A stretch of 64,000 nucleotides of DNA. It comes from Phoronis australis (Eukaryota > Phoronida > Phoronidae). A program made the position numbers and the translations under genes. Under the pieces are notes generated by a model. The model did not search any database. It was not told the DNA's origin and was given only the letters and a program-made list of their open reading frames with translations. The stretch spans positions 5,584-69,583 of the forward strand of contig NMRA01000466.1 in NCBI GenBank assembly GCA_002633005.1, given 5' to 3'. Numbering within the stretch: the stretch's first letter is position 1; each line of letters begins with the position of its first letter. Positions 1-64,000 of the stretch are shown here, piece by piece.

Positions 1-787
1 TTGACAACTGACCGAGATGCGACAAAATATGATCTAACTTTTCGAAAACATTTATTTTACACGGACATATTTTGCTTCGTCGGCGTATGGCAACGACCCA
101 ACGCTTCCGAATCTAAACGTCTTTAGAGATTGTGAAGCGTGTACGTATTTTTTTCTAGCCGTTTGGGGAACAACACGGACTGAAACACAGACTCCCATGC
201 CGATAAGCTAACAGAGCTATCGTAGCGAGCCTCGTTTTGGAACGCGCCTCCTGTCGGCGTGAATAGGGTCTATGTGTTGTCTGTAATCTATGACCTACTT
301 TACTCCAGGAGTCCCACCAGTTGTGACCTACTTTTCATTTGGCGAAATTTAGCAGACGACAGAATAGAAATATCGGTGAATCTTCACTGATTTTATTCGA
401 AAGATCATGAAATCTATGGAATCGTACAGATAATTCGACTTTAAGGTACATACCCAGCTTTACAAGAACATATCGTATCAGTGGCCTTGTCATTTGTCAG
501 GTGAAGGTGGCCCCGAGGCAGAGGGGTTCTTCGGATTTTCGCTGGCTCCTCGAGCACTTATTTTTTATATTCACCTTTACAAATTTCCATATCATGAACG
601 GACAATTTACTGTTGAAAAGCATCGTCTCTTGTCTCTGCCGACGCGTTTTCAAATAGTGCAAAAACACTCATCGATTCCACCAGGAACGTCGTTTAGAGA
701 CAGTGCATTTGCCTCTGACATCTCGTTCCAATATCGGGTATCACGTGACTTTTCGCATAGGAGCGGAGCTTGCGATAGGTCAATCCA

Positions 788-929
788 GGGGCTGATCCAG
801 GATTTTGAGTTGAGGAGGGGGGCAGGGAAGAGTAGTGGTCAGGACTTTCGCACTTCCAAACTGCCAAATGGAAATTAGAAGAATTTTAAGGGGGGCATGG
901 CCCCCGACCCCTCTCTAAATCCGCCACTG
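788..929 (+). mobile_element. Non-autonomous GGCGGATCC/AATCCGCC MITE-like element, copy 1
   Basis: It begins with GGGGCTGATCCAGGATTTTG and ends with CTCTAAATCCGCCACTGG, so the two ends are imperfect inverted repeats. The interior holds CGCACTTCCAAACTGCCAAA and a G-run followed by CATGGCCCCC. Two related copies lie at 12132-12291 and 12367-12476. No protein is encoded. Confidence 0.6.
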
Positions 930-2089
930 GTCTGCAGTCATAAACATATACTGACTGGTTACAGAAGTATGGACGTACTTTTAGAACTCGTGAGCCTAAT
1001 ACTGTACACTCATGGAAGCTTATCTCGAATCTTTTTCCGTACATAAGCCCATGGGCGCGTAAAGGCCCGGTTGTTTATTCGGAAAAGGGGGGCATTTAAA
1101 CGAAAAATTATAGTTCATAGTTTTGCTGACTTTGACATTTTTGCTTAAACTGTTTTTAAATTCTATGTTAATAAATGCATAGTTCGCCAACACCTTGTTC
1201 GTTTTTATAAATGGTAAATGGTCCACAAAACTGAATTTGAGACAAAAAGTTGACTGGCAGTGGGCAGTTAAGAGGGAATTTTCTGAATAAGCGCCGCACT
1301 ATCTGGACACTTGACACCAGAAGTTGTAACACGAAATGAAGGCGCATGTGTGTTTATTCGGCATAATTTTCTGAATAAACCCTCATGGACCTTTTTATCC
1401 GGTAGGCTTATCCCCGCACCCGCGCAGTGGAATGAGTATCCCGACTGCTGGTCGACCGCTGGGAGTCTGGATTCAGCCGTATGGCTAAGAGCTTGACAGT
1501 GGTAAACCAATGTTTACGTAGTCCATCTCTCTTATTTCCTGCTTCCATTGGGTGAGTTTTGGTTACTTACCATATTGGCACTGCATGAATGATAGTTTTA
1601 ATAACACAGTTTCTGAATATACACTGGGGTGTTTGGAAAGGTCATTTTGTGAACGTCCGCCCGGTGTTATGTGGATGTAGCGAGTCTGAAGTTGAACCTA
1701 GCAGTGGACTCTACATGTACCTATTATGCGTTGTTGGGGCAATATTCAGAATGTTTGTCAAAGACAAGGAAATCGTGAAATTTTATTAAGTTCTTGAAGT
1801 CTACTTAAAAAAGTCTTGGAAAGTCTAAGTTCTAAATGAGGCATGGATAACAATTTGTCTGCTTACCAGTGCTACTGGTTATAGATGCATAAAGGAAGGA
1901 GGGGGAGTGTGGTAAAGCTTCTTGTTCTGTGTCATCAATGAAATCTTCCAGCAATAAGGCAAAAATACTATTGGCATTGGCCATGTTGAATTTTTGGAAA
2001 GCGCTCGCGGAAAGCACATCGTTCATTAGCGACATTGAAGCGCCCGCGGAAAGCTCTTCGAAGCGCTTGCCTAATTGAATGCAAGGCAG

Positions 2090-2350
2090 CAGTTAAGTTG
2101 CAAACAGCGCGCCTACTAACCCTAACCGATAAAATACTGTTAGCAAACGACTTTCAACAAACGTAGTGAACCGGATGTGTTCTATATGAAATACTTTCAC
2201 CGAAAAACTTCGAATGTAGAAAAACGGTTGACTTACGGAGAAATTAGACTTAACTTTCACCTGTTGATTCCTTTGTGTGACTGTAAGCTCGGACCAGCTT
2301 AACCACAGTATTGTGTACCAACACAAAAGGTTTGCTTGACAAGCTTATAA
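2090..2350 (+). repeat. Interspersed repeat family A, copy 1
   Basis: It shares a core reading GAAATTAGACTTAACTTTCA then CCTGTTGATTCC with copies near 50280 (+) and 22850-23085 (-). Flanking similarity includes a TTGCAAACAGC-like start and an ACTATTTGCAAA-like middle. No coding capacity was seen. Probably a SINE or MITE relic. Confidence 0.55.
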
Positions 2351-3679
2351 TCGAACGTGATTCTAGATTAGATCGTGAAAGTGGAAATTTGTTGATTTTT
2401 ACGCTCCAGGAGAAATTTATGTAATGTACGGGAAAACCCCGGCAGCACTGACATATGTAGGCCTACGCAGGCTAAGCAGGTGAGCCTAGCTTTATGAAAG
2501 AGCTCAGAACAGCTGTAATTATTACAAATATAATGCACGCGAGAGGTATGTGCTAAAAAATCGAGATATGTTCCCATGATCAATCACAACACGAGTTCTA
2601 CAAAATCACAGGGGTTAGGCAGGGCTCAGTTGTCCCGGCTGCCCTTTGGAATGACTAGACTAATTTATTAAAGGCTCTTGAGTTCCGGCAATGACCACGC
2701 TCTTTTGTCGGCTACTTGAAAACTAGACTTGGGAATTTTAAGAGTCTTATTGTGCAATGGATGATTTCACCGTCAAGTGCAATTAAGTTGCACTGAAGTA
2801 ACATCACGGTGTCCAATAATCTTGGACCACCAACTCCTGGTAGTCAGTGGTCAGTCTCAGACTCGATCAGACAAGCGGAAAATTCCCCAGGACTCAGCAT
2901 TTCTGGAAACGCTCAACTTATCTCGTCCGACAGTCCATCATTCAATTTCGTTTTCAGGTGCTTATTACTGAGAGGTTACTCCTCCAACGCAACGCGTTTT
3001 GGCTCTTCATCTCTTTGTCTCACAAACACTCAGGAGATTAGCCTTTGGCTAGCTAGGGGTCGCCACTGACAGCTTTTGTAAATATTCAACGATTTGTAAT
3101 AAAATCATAAAAAACAATATGCATCTGTTTTATAGCTCTAGTCAAGGCTAATTACTTCAAGAAGTCATTCTTACTCCAAAATAATCCCAAAATGAGTTTC
3201 TGGACCGTTAAACCGATTCAGTCCCTTTAACAAGGTACATGTATCTTGTTTCAACATACAGGTATGCATTCTTATTATTCAACTTTTTCATTTCTATACT
3301 TTAATTAACCTGAGCTCCTTTGACATCCCGTATGCTTACGTTATTTTTGTTAAAACCTAGCTGTATCTTGCTTGTACAGGATTGACTGAATTGTTATACA
3401 TCAACTAACCAGTAACCAGGTGTCACTAAATATCGTTACATAAAAGTGGAACATGCGATGTACTCAACATATCTGGTGCCTACCGCGCTGATTACGTATT
3501 AATTGAAATGTTAAACAGCATAGATCATATGTAACAGGCAAATGCTTTTGTCAGCAGTTTTGGTTGGTTTCGCTCAATACTGATGTGATAGATACGCCTT
3601 CATTTAAATAATCAATACCTGGACAGTTACGCAAACAGAGGCGACATCTGGCTGGGATGGGGTACTAATTAAGTGGTAA

Positions 3680-3716
3680 GTCACGTGACTTCGACCAACT
3701 GTTGCTCACTTTATAG
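3680..3716 (+). promoter_or_regulatory. Candidate proximal promoter: CACGTG palindrome and weak TATA-like motif
   Basis: GTCACGTGAC, a perfect 10-bp palindrome with an E-box core, lies at 3680-3689. A weak TTTATAG lies at 3710-3716, about 100 bases before the proposed start codon. Both motifs are short and could be chance. Their position just upstream of the signal-peptide exon is the only support. Confidence 0.22.
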
Positions 3717-3815
3717 TTGCTGGCTTTCACCAAAACAGTCAGTGTGGGGTAAAACACGATATACAGGAAAGATCGTTGAAAAGCTGAACACCCCGACACA
3801 AAAAGCAATTCGACG

Positions 3816-64000
<60,185 letters not shown>

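Larger units (their letters stand above)
1..3815. other. Upstream region without a recognisable gene
   Basis: Short open frames on both strands show no domain, no splice-flanked coding pattern and no family resemblance. The stretch holds a GGCGGATCC-type MITE copy (788-929) and an interspersed repeat copy (about 2090-2350). The rest looks like ordinary AT-rich intergenic DNA. Confidence 0.6.

Noticed and set aside
501-878. 125-codon open frame on the plus strand
   Set aside because: It runs into a MITE copy at 788, has no domain and no supporting splice or conservation pattern.

Overview
The window is metazoan nuclear DNA. Almost all of it is one very long, intron-rich gene on the + strand, running from a signal-peptide exon at 3816 past the right edge at 64000. 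I traced 49 candidate exons whose splice phases join without a break up to the last pair. They give about 7.4 kb of coding sequence, roughly 2,470 residues, in the window. The gene encodes a large secreted, cysteine-rich glycoprotein of the von Willebrand factor / gel-forming mucin / SCO-spondin superfamily. No bacterial, viral or RNA-gene content was recognised. The domain set, single-base N joins and apparent high heterozygosity suggest a marine invertebrate, perhaps a hemichordate or cephalochordate. That placement is inference.

Layout. 1-3815: upstream DNA with repeats and no recognisable gene. 3816-7997: signal peptide, a basic linker and an EMI domain split over two exons. 7998-12874: a long repeat-bearing intron. 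12875-17725: five EGF-like domains. 18484-18519: a 36-nt linker exon. 19588-25384: first VWD-C8-TIL assembly. 25978-31389: second assembly. 32965-34269: an extra TIL/VWC-like unit. 34562-41620: third assembly. 42421-44730: Ser/Thr-rich linkers. 46079-52647: two further TIL plus VWC units. 54504-60964: two tandem cassettes of mucin-type Thr/Pro-rich exon plus F5/8C (discoidin) domain. 61547-61666: a third mucin exon. 62631-64000: a VWA domain cut off by the window end.

The parts fit one extracellular matrix or mucus protein. EMI and VWD-C8-TIL units are assembly and multimerisation modules, Thr/Pro-rich exons are O-glycosylated spacers, and F5/8C and VWA are adhesion modules. VWD1 and VWD2 have lost the first Cys of the CGLCG motif while VWD3 keeps it, and the VWA appears to lack a metal site. 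An open exon at 61254-61447 with a poly(A) signal downstream could end a shorter isoform before the VWA.

Introns carry a 5'-truncated non-LTR retrotransposon tail (43075-43725), several inverted-repeat (MITE or fold-back) elements, a 434-bp hairpin (40339-40772), a tandem duplication with a 37-bp internal inversion (33627-33960) and many minisatellites. A near-identical 0.64-kb duplication around an N at 36835 looks like two alleles left unmerged in the assembly: all four coding differences are synonymous.
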